Assembly (NCBI GenBank): GCA_964491375.1
Contig: CAZBGL010000046.1
Span: 1 to 5,578, forward strand
Source of the DNA: CAZBGL01 sp964491375
GTDB lineage: Bacteria; Desulfobacterota; Deferrisomatia; Deferrisomatales; Deferrisomataceae
Reading direction: 5' to 3'
Length of the DNA: 5,578 bases
Shown here: one piece after another, positions 1 through 5,578 of the stretch
How positions within the stretch are numbered: position 1 is the first letter of the stretch
Layout of the letters: each line of letters opens with the position of its first letter
The notes under the pieces: generated by a model
Seen by the model: only the letters and a program-made list of their open reading frames with translations
What the model was told of the DNA's origin: nothing
Database searches by the model: none
Translations under genes and position numbers: made by a program

Positions 1-856
1 TGAAGGTCCTCATATCGGTGGGCTGCTTGGCCAGGAAGGCGGCGCCCGACTCCAGGCGGTGGATGTCCAGAAGGGTGGAGATCATCGAGGCCATCCGGCC
101 CGTGGCCCGGTGGGCGATCTCCAGGAGCTGACGGAGATCCCCCTGGGGCAGCCGGCCCTCCAGCACGTCCTGGACGGCCGAGCGGTAGGAGTCGGGATCC
201 CCCACGTCCCTCCAGTAGCCCTCGGCCGTGCACCCGTAGATGGGGATCTCGTGTCCCAGGAGCAGGGGGAACAGGTCCTTGGAGAAGTCGTACGGCCGGC
301 CCTTGGGGATGTGGGCGAACACCTCGGGTTCCAGCACGTAGATGCCCGTGTTCACGGTGTCGCTGAACACCTCGCCCCATCCGGGCTTTTCGAGGAAGCG
401 CAGGATCCGGCCGTCCTGGCCCACGATGACCACTCCGAACTGGAGCGGGTTGGGCACGCGGGTCAAGGTGATCGTCACCGAGGCCTGGCGCGCCCGGTGG
501 AAGGCCACGATCTCGCCGAGGTCGAAGTCCGTGATCACGTCGCCCGACACGACCAGGAAGGTGGAGTCGAGGAACGCCTCGGCCAGCTTCACCGCACCGG
601 CCGTGCCGTAGTCGTCGTCCGGGAGCACGTACTCCAGGTGCATGCCCAGCCCGGAGCCGTCCCCGAAGTAGTCCCGGATCACGTCGGGCATGTAGTACAG
701 GAGCACCACCACCTCGCGGATCCCGGCATCGCGCAGGCGCACGAGGATGTGCTCCATCATGGGCCGGTTCAGGAGCGGCACCATGGGCTTGGGCACGCTG
801 TGGGTCAAGGGCTGGATGCGGGTGCCGAATCCGCCGGCCATGAGGACGGCCTTCAT
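1..856 (-). CDS. Sugar-1-phosphate nucleotidyltransferase with histidine-kinase-like C-terminal segment (partial, runs off left edge)
   Basis: The frame is open from ATG at 856 to the window edge: 285 visible codons and no stop. Residues 1-235 form a complete RmlA/GMPP-type nucleotidyltransferase domain, which joins a sugar 1-phosphate to an NTP to give an NDP-sugar and pyrophosphate in the cytoplasm. Visible motifs are GGFGTR (8-13) with PKPM (22-25), GTAGAVK (84-90), SGD with probable metal ligand D106, EKPGWGEV (156-163) and WRDVGD with D217. This half resembles the mannose-1-phosphate guanylyltransferase-like proteins of Geobacter relatives, which normally continue into left-handed beta-helix repeats and a phosphomannomutase domain. 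Here residues 238-285 instead read LRQLLEIAHR, RMASMISTLLDIHRLESG and then KQPTDM, which matches the second helix of a HisKA dimerization domain. No H-box (HELRTP-like) helix precedes it. CAGGAGG lies 7 nt upstream of the ATG. The gap from the response regulator is 48 bp without a terminator, so the two are probably co-transcribed. The sugar and nucleotide are unknown. The domain call is firm; the reality of the fusion is uncertain. Confidence 0.85.
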   Translation of the reverse strand, partial: MKAVLMAGGFGTRIQPLTHSVPKPMVPLLNRPMMEHILVRLRDAGIREVVVLLYYMPDVIRDYFGDGSGLGMHLEYVLPDDDYGTAGAVKLAEAFLDSTFLVVSGDVITDFDLGEIVAFHRARQASVTITLTRVPNPLQFGVVIVGQDGRILRFLEKPGWGEVFSDTVNTGIYVLEPEVFAHIPKGRPYDFSKDLFPLLLGHEIPIYGCTAEGYWRDVGDPDSYRSAVQDVLEGRLPQGDLRQLLEIAHRATGRMASMISTLLDIHRLESGAAFLAKQPTDMRTF

Positions 857-904
857 GCGGGATCCTCCTGAAAATCGGAAAGGGTGAGGGGATGAGGCCC
901 GGGA

Positions 905-1282
905 CTACTGGGGTCGGTCGCCGCCGTAGCGCCGTTCGAGCACCCGGGCCACCTCGGCCTTCAGTTCGTCCAGGCTGCCGGACTTGACCACGTAGGCATC
1001 GGCCAGCCACGACGAGTACTCGTTCTTGAACGAACTGTACGCGGTGGAGAGGACCACCGGCAGCTCCCGCCGGGTCTTGGAGAGTTCCTGGAGGATCTGC
1101 AGACCGCTCTCCCCCCGCAGCTTGATGTCCAGCACCACGAGGTGCACCGTCTCCCGTTCGAGCAGGGCGCGGGCCTCCTGGCCGTCGGCCGCACAAAGCA
1201 CCCGGTACCCCTCCTCCTCGAGCTCCTCCCGGTACAGCGCCCGGATGCTCTCTTCGTCGTCCACGACCAAGATCGTGTACAT
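905..1282 (-). CDS. Single-domain (CheY-like) response regulator
   Basis: This 125-residue protein is a lone receiver domain, the phospho-accepting half of a two-component system, with no DNA-binding or enzymatic output domain. The acidic pair D8/D9 lies in ILVVDDEES, the phospho-acceptor is D52 in VVLDIKLRGESG, the switch threonine is T80 in VVLSTAY, and the conserved lysine is K100 in AYVVKSGSLDELK. The AYSSFKNEYSSWLADAYVVKS region is a style I associate with small receivers of deltaproteobacteria. I chose the ATG at 1282 because GGAGGAGG sits 8 nt upstream and the receiver fold starts at once; an in-frame start at 1306 would add only an atypical MWSGGGAP leader. It is the first gene of the leftward unit, followed by the nucleotidyltransferase/kinase-like gene. 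Its partner kinase is not visible unless that gene continues as a kinase beyond the window. Output must be through protein-protein contact, with an unknown target. Confidence 0.93.
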   Translation of the reverse strand: MYTILVVDDEESIRALYREELEEEGYRVLCAADGQEARALLERETVHLVVLDIKLRGESGLQILQELSKTRRELPVVLSTAYSSFKNEYSSWLADAYVVKSGSLDELKAEVARVLERRYGGDRPQ

Positions 1283-1327
1283 CGGCGCGCCTCCTCCGGA
1301 CCACACGCTCTCCCAGCAAACCGTGTC

Positions 1328-1355
1328 ATAATAGCATCCTCCCGGGCCCGTTCAA
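1328..1355 (-). promoter_or_regulatory. Candidate sigma70 promoter for the leftward unit
   Basis: On the minus strand TTGAAC (plus 1350-1355) is followed after 16 bp by TATTAT (plus 1328-1333). The -10 is preceded by TG and one base, an extended -10 arrangement. Transcription would start near 1320, leaving a leader of about 40 nt before the response regulator ATG. The position suits the leftward unit and the match is reasonable (4/6 and 5/6), but it is a consensus-based call only. Confidence 0.55.
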
Positions 1356-1376
1356 AAAACCCCCCGGGCCGGTTCC

Positions 1377-1406
1377 TTGACCCCTCGAAAATCCGGCTGA
1401 TATAGT
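1377..1406 (+). promoter_or_regulatory. Candidate sigma70 promoter for the rightward operon
   Basis: TTGACC (1377-1382) and TATAGT (1401-1406) are separated by 18 bp, and TG at 1398-1399 makes an extended -10. Each hexamer matches the sigma70 consensus at five of six bases, striking in such GC-rich DNA. Transcription would start near 1413, about 25 nt before the nitroreductase ATG. It lies back to back with the leftward promoter, the two -35 elements being about 21 bp apart. Confidence 0.65.
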
Positions 1407-1437
1407 CCTGACCCTTCGTGCAGGAGGTGGAGCGGAG

Positions 1438-1944
1438 ATGGACGTGCGCGACGCCATCCGGACCCGCCGAAGCGTGCGGCGCTTCCAGGACCGGCCGGTC
1501 TCCCGCCAGCAGGCCCTGGAGCTGCTCGAGGCCGCCCGGTGGGCTCCCTCGGGGCTCAACAACCAGCCGTGGCGGTTCGTACTGGTGGAGTCCCCCCAGA
1601 TCCGGGAACGGCTCGCCGCGTGCACGAAGTACGGCCACATCCTCCGCGGCGCCCCCCTTGCGGTGGCCGTGTTCCTGGACACCCGGTCGTCGTACCACCG
1701 GGAGAAGGACATCCAGGGAGTGGGCGCGGCCCTCCAGAATCTCCTGCTCCAGGCGCACGCCTCGGGCCTGGGGGCGTGCTGGATCGGGGAGATCCTGAAC
1801 CGCCGCCACGATGTGGAGCGCATCCTGGAGGTGCCCGAGGGGCTGGAGCTGATGGCCGTGGTCGCGGTCGGGCACCCGGATGGAGAGGGCCAGGGCAACC
1901 CCCAGCGGCGCCCGCTGGAGGACCTCGTGGTCCGCATCGTGTGA
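1438..1944 (+). CDS. Nitroreductase-family FMN-dependent oxidoreductase
   Basis: This 168-residue protein belongs to the nitroreductase superfamily, cytoplasmic homodimers that bind FMN and use NAD(P)H to reduce nitro compounds, quinones, flavins or other acceptors. The N-terminal FMN phosphate-binding signature RTRRSVRRFQ lies at residues 8-17 and the second flavin loop APSGLNNQPW at 36-45. The helix GAALQNLLLQAHASGLGACW spans 96-115, and the terminal strand AVVAVGHP (140-147) is followed by a basic RRPLEDLV. It is at the short end of the family (NfsA and NfsB are about 217-240 residues), typical of the many uncharacterised compact members. An AGGAGG precedes the ATG by about 10 nt and a GGAG abuts it. 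It is the first gene of the rightward operon and ends 24 bp before the phosphohexomutase. The substrate cannot be read from the sequence. A BluB-type role in lower-ligand synthesis is not supported by any motif I can see. Confidence 0.9.
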   Translation: MDVRDAIRTRRSVRRFQDRPVSRQQALELLEAARWAPSGLNNQPWRFVLVESPQIRERLAACTKYGHILRGAPLAVAVFLDTRSSYHREKDIQGVGAALQNLLLQAHASGLGACWIGEILNRRHDVERILEVPEGLELMAVVAVGHPDGEGQGNPQRRPLEDLVVRIV

Positions 1945-1968
1945 CCCTTCTGCTACAGGGGAGAGACC

Positions 1969-3405
1969 ATGGCTCCGGTCTCGGTCAAGTTCGGCACCTC
2001 CGGATGGCGCGCGGTCCTGTGCGAGGACTTCACGTTCGAGAACGTCCGGATCGTGGTCCAGGCCATCGCCGACCACCTGAACGGCTCGGACGCGCCCTCC
2101 GGCGGGGTGCTGGTGGCCCACGACACCCGGTTCATGGGGCCCCGGTTCGCCCGGGTGGCCTGCGAGGTCCTGGCGGGAAACGGGATCCGTTCCGTGCTCC
2201 CTCCCCGGGACGTGCCCACGCCCGTGGTGTCGTTCGACATCCTCCGCCACGGCCGGGCCGGGGCCGTGAACTTCACGGCCTCCCACAACCCGCCCGAATA
2301 CAACGGGGTGAAGTTCAGCCCGGCGTGGGGCGGCCCGGCGCTGCCCGAGACCACGCGGGACATCGAGCGCAGGGCCAACCGCCTCATGGCGGACCGGGCG
2401 TACCGCGCCGTGCCGTTCGACCGGGCCCGCGAGCAGGGGCTGGTAGGAACCCACGACCCCCGGCCGGGCTATCTGGAACGCATCCGGGACCTGGTGGACT
2501 TCGACGCGGTCCGGGGCGCGGGGTTGTCGGTGGCGGTGGACCCCCTGTACGGGACGGCCCGGGACTACCTGGACGCCCTGCTGGAGGAGGCCGGGTGCCG
2601 GGTGGAGCGCCTCCACCACCATCCCGATCCCCTGTTCGGCGGGCGGCCGCCGGAGCCCAGCCGGGCCAACGTTCCGGAACTCATCGAACGGGTGGGCGCC
2701 AGCCCCTCCCTGCACCTGGGCCTGGCCACCGACGGCGACGCGGACCGGTTCGGCATCGTGGACCGGGGCGGGAGGTTCATCGAGCCCAACGCGTTCCTCG
2801 GCCTCCTGTTCGACTACCTGGTGCGGGAACGGGGCTTCGAGGGCGGCGTGGCCCGCAGCGTGGCCACCACCCACTTCCTGGACGCGGTGGCGCGCGACCT
2901 GGACCGGCCGGTGTTCGAAACGCCGGTGGGGTTCAAGTTCATCGGCGATCTCATCCGGAAGGGCCAGGTGGCCCTGGGCGGCGAGGAGTCGGCCGGGCTG
3001 TCGATCCGGGGCCACGTGCCGGAAAAGGACGGCATCCTGGCCTGCTGCCTGGCGGCCGAGATGGTGGCCCGCCGGGGCCGCACCCTGGCCGAGCAACTGG
3101 AGGAGCTGTACGCCCGGGTGGGCCGGTTCTGGACGCGCCGGCTGAACTTGAGGCTCGGCCCGGATCAGGAGGGAACCCTGGAGGCCAAGCTGGCCTCGCC
3201 GCCGGCATCCTTTGCGGGCCTGCGGGTGGAGGACACCGTGACCGTGGACGGCCACAAGTTCCTCCTGGAGGGCGGCTGCTGGATCCTGGTGCGCAAGTCG
3301 GGCACCGAGCCCGTGGTGCGCCTGTACGTGGAGGCGCGGGATGCCGGCACGCTCGACCGCCTGGCCGCCGAGGGCAAGGCGTGGATCCTGGGGGAGGGGA
3401 CCTAG
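1969..3405 (+). CDS. Phosphoglucomutase/phosphomannomutase (alpha-D-phosphohexomutase)
   Basis: This 478-residue enzyme interconverts hexose 1-phosphate and 6-phosphate (glucose or mannose) through a phosphoserine intermediate in the cytoplasm, feeding NDP-sugar, polysaccharide and glycogen pathways. All four signature loops are present. The active-site serine is S105 in NFTASHNPPEYNGVKF. The Mg2+ loop is ATDGDADRFG with D255, D257 and D259. The sugar-specificity loop is GGEESAG (337-343), and the phosphate-binding loop is RKSGTEPVVRLYVEA (442-456). It opens with the FGTSGWR typical of the family, and the length is normal. GEES in the sugar loop points to glucose/mannose mutases rather than GlmM, which usually has GEQS; glucose versus mannose cannot be decided. 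AGGGGAGA sits just upstream of the ATG. The gap from the nitroreductase is 24 bp, implying co-transcription. A phosphohexomutase near a divergent sugar-1-phosphate nucleotidyltransferase is suggestive, since the mutase product is the usual substrate of that class, but the genes are in different transcripts. Confidence 0.95.
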   Translation: MAPVSVKFGTSGWRAVLCEDFTFENVRIVVQAIADHLNGSDAPSGGVLVAHDTRFMGPRFARVACEVLAGNGIRSVLPPRDVPTPVVSFDILRHGRAGAVNFTASHNPPEYNGVKFSPAWGGPALPETTRDIERRANRLMADRAYRAVPFDRAREQGLVGTHDPRPGYLERIRDLVDFDAVRGAGLSVAVDPLYGTARDYLDALLEEAGCRVERLHHHPDPLFGGRPPEPSRANVPELIERVGASPSLHLGLATDGDADRFGIVDRGGRFIEPNAFLGLLFDYLVRERGFEGGVARSVATTHFLDAVARDLDRPVFETPVGFKFIGDLIRKGQVALGGEESAGLSIRGHVPEKDGILACCLAAEMVARRGRTLAEQLEELYARVGRFWTRRLNLRLGPDQEGTLEAKLASPPASFAGLRVEDTVTVDGHKFLLEGGCWILVRKSGTEPVVRLYVEARDAGTLDRLAAEGKAWILGEGT

Positions 3406-3408
3406 CCG

Positions 3409-3435
3409 GGGGCTCCTTCGGGCCCCTTCGGGGCC
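3409..3435 (+). repeat. Overlapping GC-rich hairpins after the phosphohexomutase
   Basis: Two mutually exclusive stems occur just after the mutase stop codon. GGCCCC (3421-3426) pairs with GGGGCC (3430-3435) around a TTC loop, and GGGGC (3409-3413) pairs with GCCCC (3422-3426). No T tract follows, so this is not a convincing intrinsic terminator. It could stabilise the upstream mRNA end or cause partial termination between the mutase and the hydrolase. Confidence 0.45.
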
Positions 3436-3448
3436 GGGCCGACGGCGC

Positions 3449-3478
3449 GGGGGGGGACGAGGGCCGAGGGACCGAGGG
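3449..3478 (+). promoter_or_regulatory. Canonical G-quadruplex motif upstream of the hydrolase gene
   Basis: Four G-runs lie on the coding strand: eight G at 3449-3456, then GGG at 3461-3463, 3468-3470 and 3476-3478, with loops of 4, 4 and 5 nt. This satisfies the standard G3+N1-7 rule. CGAGGG recurs three times, giving a short imperfect tandem repeat. It lies about 55 bp before the hydrolase GTG, so it could fold in the mRNA leader or in the DNA. High GC makes chance occurrence plausible and function is unproven. The rest of the 126-bp gap (3406-3531) shows no convincing promoter. Confidence 0.4.
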
Positions 3479-3531
3479 CCTCCCGGCCTCCTGGCATTCC
3501 AGCTTTCCAGCCCCAACTCGGAGGACTTCCC

Positions 3532-4152
3532 GTGATTCTCGAACATCTCGTCGTGGGAATGATTCAGGCCAACTGCTACATCCTGGGCGACGAGGAGACC
3601 CGCCAGGCCGTGGTGATCGACCCGGGGGGGGACACCCCGGTCATCCTGCGGGCGCTCCAGACCCGGGGGCTCGAGCCCGTGGCCGTGCTGGCCACCCACG
3701 CCCACTTCGACCACGTGGAGGGCTTGGCCGGCATGAAGCGGGCCACGGGCGCGCCCGTCTACATCCACCGGGCGGAACTGCCGCTTCTGCGGGGGCTCAC
3801 CGGACAGGGACTCCTGTTCGGGGTGAGCGTGGAGGCCCCGCCCGAGCCGGACGGCTTCCTGGAAGAGGGAGACGAGGTGGCGTTCGGCCCCTACCGGCTC
3901 ACCGTGCTCCACACGCCCGGCCATTCGCCCGGGTCGGTCAGCTTCCTGATCGACAAAAAGGTCTTCACCGGCGATCTCCTGTTCGCCGGCTCCATCGGCC
4001 GGACCGACCTGCAGGGCGGGGACTACGAGACCCTGATCCGGTCGGTGCGCGAAAAAATCTTCACCCTGCCCGAGGACACCGTGGTATACCCGGGTCACGG
4101 GCCGGCCACCACGGTGGGCACCGAGAAGCGCACGAACCCGTTCTTCCTCTAG
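3532..4152 (+). CDS. Metallo-beta-lactamase-fold hydrolase, glyoxalase II/YcbL-like
   Basis: This 206-residue protein is a dinuclear-metal hydrolase of the metallo-beta-lactamase superfamily. The HxHxDH motif is THAHFDHVEG with H56, H58, D60 and H61. The remaining ligands are H131 in HTPGHSPGS, D148 in FTGDLLFAGSIGRTDL and H189 in YPGHGPATT. The SIGRTDLQGGD stretch and the terminus TEKRTNPFF are typical of YcbL-type small glyoxalase II-like proteins, which lack the C-terminal glutathione-thioester-binding domain of classical GloB. A thioester hydrolase role is therefore plausible, but the substrate is unknown. No signal peptide or membrane segment is seen, so it is probably cytoplasmic. The GTG at 3532 is supported by GGAGG ending 7 nt upstream and by the usual N-terminal strand ending in NCYIL. 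It follows a structured 126-bp gap and precedes coaBC by 7 bp, implying tight coupling. The presence of all metal ligands argues that it is active. Confidence 0.92.
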   Translation: MILEHLVVGMIQANCYILGDEETRQAVVIDPGGDTPVILRALQTRGLEPVAVLATHAHFDHVEGLAGMKRATGAPVYIHRAELPLLRGLTGQGLLFGVSVEAPPEPDGFLEEGDEVAFGPYRLTVLHTPGHSPGSVSFLIDKKVFTGDLLFAGSIGRTDLQGGDYETLIRSVREKIFTLPEDTVVYPGHGPATTVGTEKRTNPFFL

Positions 4153-4159
4153 GGGCCGC

Positions 4160-5416
4160 ATGCTCCGCGGTAAAGAGATCCTCCTGGGCGTGACCGGCGG
4201 CATCGCCGCGTACAAGAGCGTGTACCTGTGCCGGGAACTCACCCTGCGCGGCGCCAACGTGCACGTGGTGATGACCAAGAACGCCATGAACTTCGTCACG
4301 CCGCTCACGTTCCAGACCATCTCGGGCAACCCGGTGACCCACGAGATGTTCGAACTGTTCCGGGGCCCCGAGATCGGCCACGTCTCGCTCGCCGACCGGG
4401 CCCACGCCCTGGTGGTGGCGCCGGCCACGGCCAACCTCCTGGGCAAGGTGGCCGGGGGGCTCGCCGACGACTTCCTCTCCACCATGATCATGGCGACCCG
4501 GGTGCCGGTGCTGTTCGCGCCGGCCATGAACGTGGTCATGTGGGAGAGCCCCGCGGTCCAGGCCAACGTGCAGAAGCTCAGGAACTGGGGCTACCGGTTC
4601 GTGGGCCCGGTGGCCGGGGAACTCGCCTGCGGTGTGACCGGCCGGGGCAAGATGGCCGATCCCCTGCAGATCATCGAGGCCCTGGAGATCCTGCTGTCGC
4701 CCAAGGACCTGGAGGGCGAGACCGTGCTCGTCACGGCCGGGCCGACGATCGAGCCCATCGACCCGGTGCGGTACGTCACGAACCATTCGTCCGGCAAGAT
4801 GGGCTATGCGCTCGCCCGCGCAGCCGTGCGGCGGGGGGCGCGGGTGGTGCTGGTGACCGGGCCCACCGAACTCCCGGACCCCCTGGACGTGCGGGTGGTG
4901 CGCGTGACCACGGCCCGGGAGATGCGCGACGCGGTGCTCGCCGAGGCCGAGGCCGCCACCGTGGTCGTCAAGGCGGCCGCGGTGTGCGACTGGCGCCCCG
5001 CCCGGGAGGCCGCCGAAAAGATCAAGAAGCGCAGGGGCGAGGTGGCCGCCCTGGAACTGGAGTCCAACCCGGACATCCTGATGGAACTGGGACGGCGCAA
5101 ACGGCCCGGCCAGATCCTGATCGGGTTCGCGGCCGAGACCCACGACATGGAGGTCAACGCCCGGACCAAGCTGGCCGAAAAGAACCTGGACGCCGTGGTG
5201 GCCAACGATGTGACCCGCACCGACGCCGGGTTCCACGCGGACACCAACGAGGTGGTGATCTTCACCGCGGACGGGCAGCGCATCGGGGTGCCCAAGATGG
5301 CCAAGGACCGGGTGGCGGACCGGATCCTCGCCCTGGTTGTCAAAATGCGCCGGGGCGGGCACCCGCCGGCCGAGGCACCCCGGGCCGAGCGGGCCGAGTT
5401 CTGGAAGGAAGGTTGA
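4160..5416 (+). CDS. coaBC: Bifunctional phosphopantothenoylcysteine decarboxylase/phosphopantothenate-cysteine ligase
   Basis: This 418-residue CoaBC performs two steps of coenzyme A synthesis. CoaB joins 4'-phosphopantothenate to cysteine using CTP, and CoaC decarboxylates the product with FMN to 4'-phosphopantetheine. The N-terminal CoaC domain (about 1-180) has the flavin-binding VTGGIAAYKS (11-20), catalytic H74 in EIGHVSLADRA, the substrate-clamp PAMNVVMW (121-128) and active-site C157 in ELACGVTGRGKM. The C-terminal CoaB domain (about 185-395) has VTAGPTIEPIDPVRYVTNHSSGKMG (start 191, N208 equivalent to the conserved Asn), KAAAVCDWRP (271-280) and the nucleotide-binding KIKK (287-290). 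The last ~25 residues are a charged Arg/Glu/Pro-rich tail beyond the usual end of the fold. The ATG lies 7 bp after the hydrolase stop with only a modest AGGGG, suggesting translational coupling. Length and motifs indicate an intact, functional and probably essential gene. Confidence 0.97.
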   Translation: MLRGKEILLGVTGGIAAYKSVYLCRELTLRGANVHVVMTKNAMNFVTPLTFQTISGNPVTHEMFELFRGPEIGHVSLADRAHALVVAPATANLLGKVAGGLADDFLSTMIMATRVPVLFAPAMNVVMWESPAVQANVQKLRNWGYRFVGPVAGELACGVTGRGKMADPLQIIEALEILLSPKDLEGETVLVTAGPTIEPIDPVRYVTNHSSGKMGYALARAAVRRGARVVLVTGPTELPDPLDVRVVRVTTAREMRDAVLAEAEAATVVVKAAAVCDWRPAREAAEKIKKRRGEVAALELESNPDILMELGRRKRPGQILIGFAAETHDMEVNARTKLAEKNLDAVVANDVTRTDAGFHADTNEVVIFTADGQRIGVPKMAKDRVADRILALVVKMRRGGHPPAEAPRAERAEFWKEG

Positions 5417-5578
5417 ATCGACGGAGGGTCTGAGTGAAGGGGGCCCTCCCGGGCGGGAGACGGTGTGGCCCGCCCGGGCCCACGCCCCTCGGCTTCGCAA
5501 AGGAACGGCCCTGATAGTGGTCTCGGGGGTGACGTTCGCAGGAGTACCGCCAGGGGCTTGTTTTCGCTTGCGGCCACG
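5417..5578. other. Region after coaBC without an identified gene
   Basis: These 162 bp carry the inverted repeat and a short GTG-initiated frame (5434-5514, 26 codons plus TGA) with GGAGGG placed 5 nt upstream, which I do not recognise. A second frame opening at GTG 5463 stays open to the window edge, but about a third of its codons end in A or T, unlike the real genes here, so it is weakly coding-like at best. No tRNA, riboswitch or clear promoter is seen. Confidence 0.5.
5448..5478. repeat. Perfect 10-bp inverted repeat downstream of coaBC
   Basis: CCCGGGCGGG (5448-5457) and CCCGCCCGGG (5469-5478) are exact reverse complements separated by 11 nt, giving an all-G:C stem 32 bp after the coaBC stop. 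There is no T tract on the coding side, so it is not a standard intrinsic terminator. It may stabilise the 3' end, aid termination, or be a protein-binding palindrome. Confidence 0.6.

Noticed and set aside
59..871. A 270-codon plus-strand frame opposite the nucleotidyltransferase gene
   Set aside because: It is an exact antisense shadow of a well-conserved enzyme, rich in His, Val and Gly, and has no credible ribosome site.
905..1306. A longer form of the response regulator beginning at 1306
   Set aside because: The extra MWSGGGAP leader is encoded by the ribosome-binding region GGAGGAGG. The internal ATG at 1282 has correct spacing and gives a standard receiver N-terminus.
1969..3405. Phosphoglucosamine mutase (GlmM) as the identity of the phosphohexomutase
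   Set aside because: The sugar-binding loop is GEES rather than the GEQS usual in GlmM, and the FGTSGWR opening fits the glucose/mannose mutase group better.
1539..4193. An 884-codon plus-strand frame overlapping the operon out of frame
   Set aside because: The translation is Gly/Pro/Arg-rich with no recognisable domain and it runs through several proven genes. It is a composition shadow.
961..4566. A 1,201-codon open frame on the minus strand across four plus-strand genes
   Set aside because: It is antisense to the receiver-promoter gap, nitroreductase, mutase, hydrolase and part of coaBC, all of which have clear family motifs. Its translation is low-complexity His/Pro/Gly/Arg-rich with no domain. 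Long antisense frames are expected when codon third positions are almost all G or C.
5448..5478. Rho-independent terminator for the coaBC operon
   Set aside because: The stem is perfect, but no run of T follows on the coding strand, so it is reported only as an inverted repeat.
4804..5577. A minus-strand 257-codon frame entering from the right edge over the coaBC 3' half
   Set aside because: It is antisense to the conserved CoaB domain, with a Ser/Arg/Thr-rich translation lacking any domain.

Overview
The window comes from a very GC-rich bacterial chromosome whose reading frames strongly prefer G or C at the third codon position. The receiver protein and the nucleotidyltransferase domain both read like proteins of Desulfuromonadia/Geobacter-type and other former deltaproteobacteria. 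I therefore favour a high-GC member of that broad group (Desulfobacterota-like), but this is an inference from protein style, not a database match.

The layout is two divergent transcription units separated by a 155-bp regulatory gap (1283-1437). Leftward run a single-domain CheY-like response regulator (905-1282) and then, 48 bp on, a gene that leaves the window at position 1. That gene starts as a complete sugar-1-phosphate nucleotidyltransferase. Its last ~50 visible residues, in the same frame, look like the second helix of a histidine kinase dimerization domain, including a DIHRLESG stretch. Rightward run a small nitroreductase-family flavoprotein (1438-1944), a phosphoglucomutase/phosphomannomutase (1969-3405), a glyoxalase II/YcbL-like metallo-beta-lactamase-fold hydrolase (3532-4152) and the bifunctional coenzyme A biosynthesis gene coaBC (4160-5416). 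Each unit has a good sigma70-type promoter candidate with an extended -10 element.

The rightward genes form a probable operon with gaps of 24, 126 and 7 bp. The 126-bp gap before the hydrolase holds GC-rich hairpins and a canonical four-run G-quadruplex motif on the coding strand. CoaBC makes 4'-phosphopantetheine from 4'-phosphopantothenate and cysteine. The mutase interconverts hexose 1- and 6-phosphates, and so could supply the substrate of a nucleotidyltransferase such as the one encoded leftward. The roles of the nitroreductase and hydrolase are generic. The 162 bp after coaBC hold a perfect 10-bp inverted repeat and no gene I can identify.

Most of the window is ordinary housekeeping sequence. 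The item most worth checking is the apparent nucleotidyltransferase-histidine kinase chimera next to a response regulator: a real fusion signalling protein, a decayed or rearranged gene, or an assembly join.
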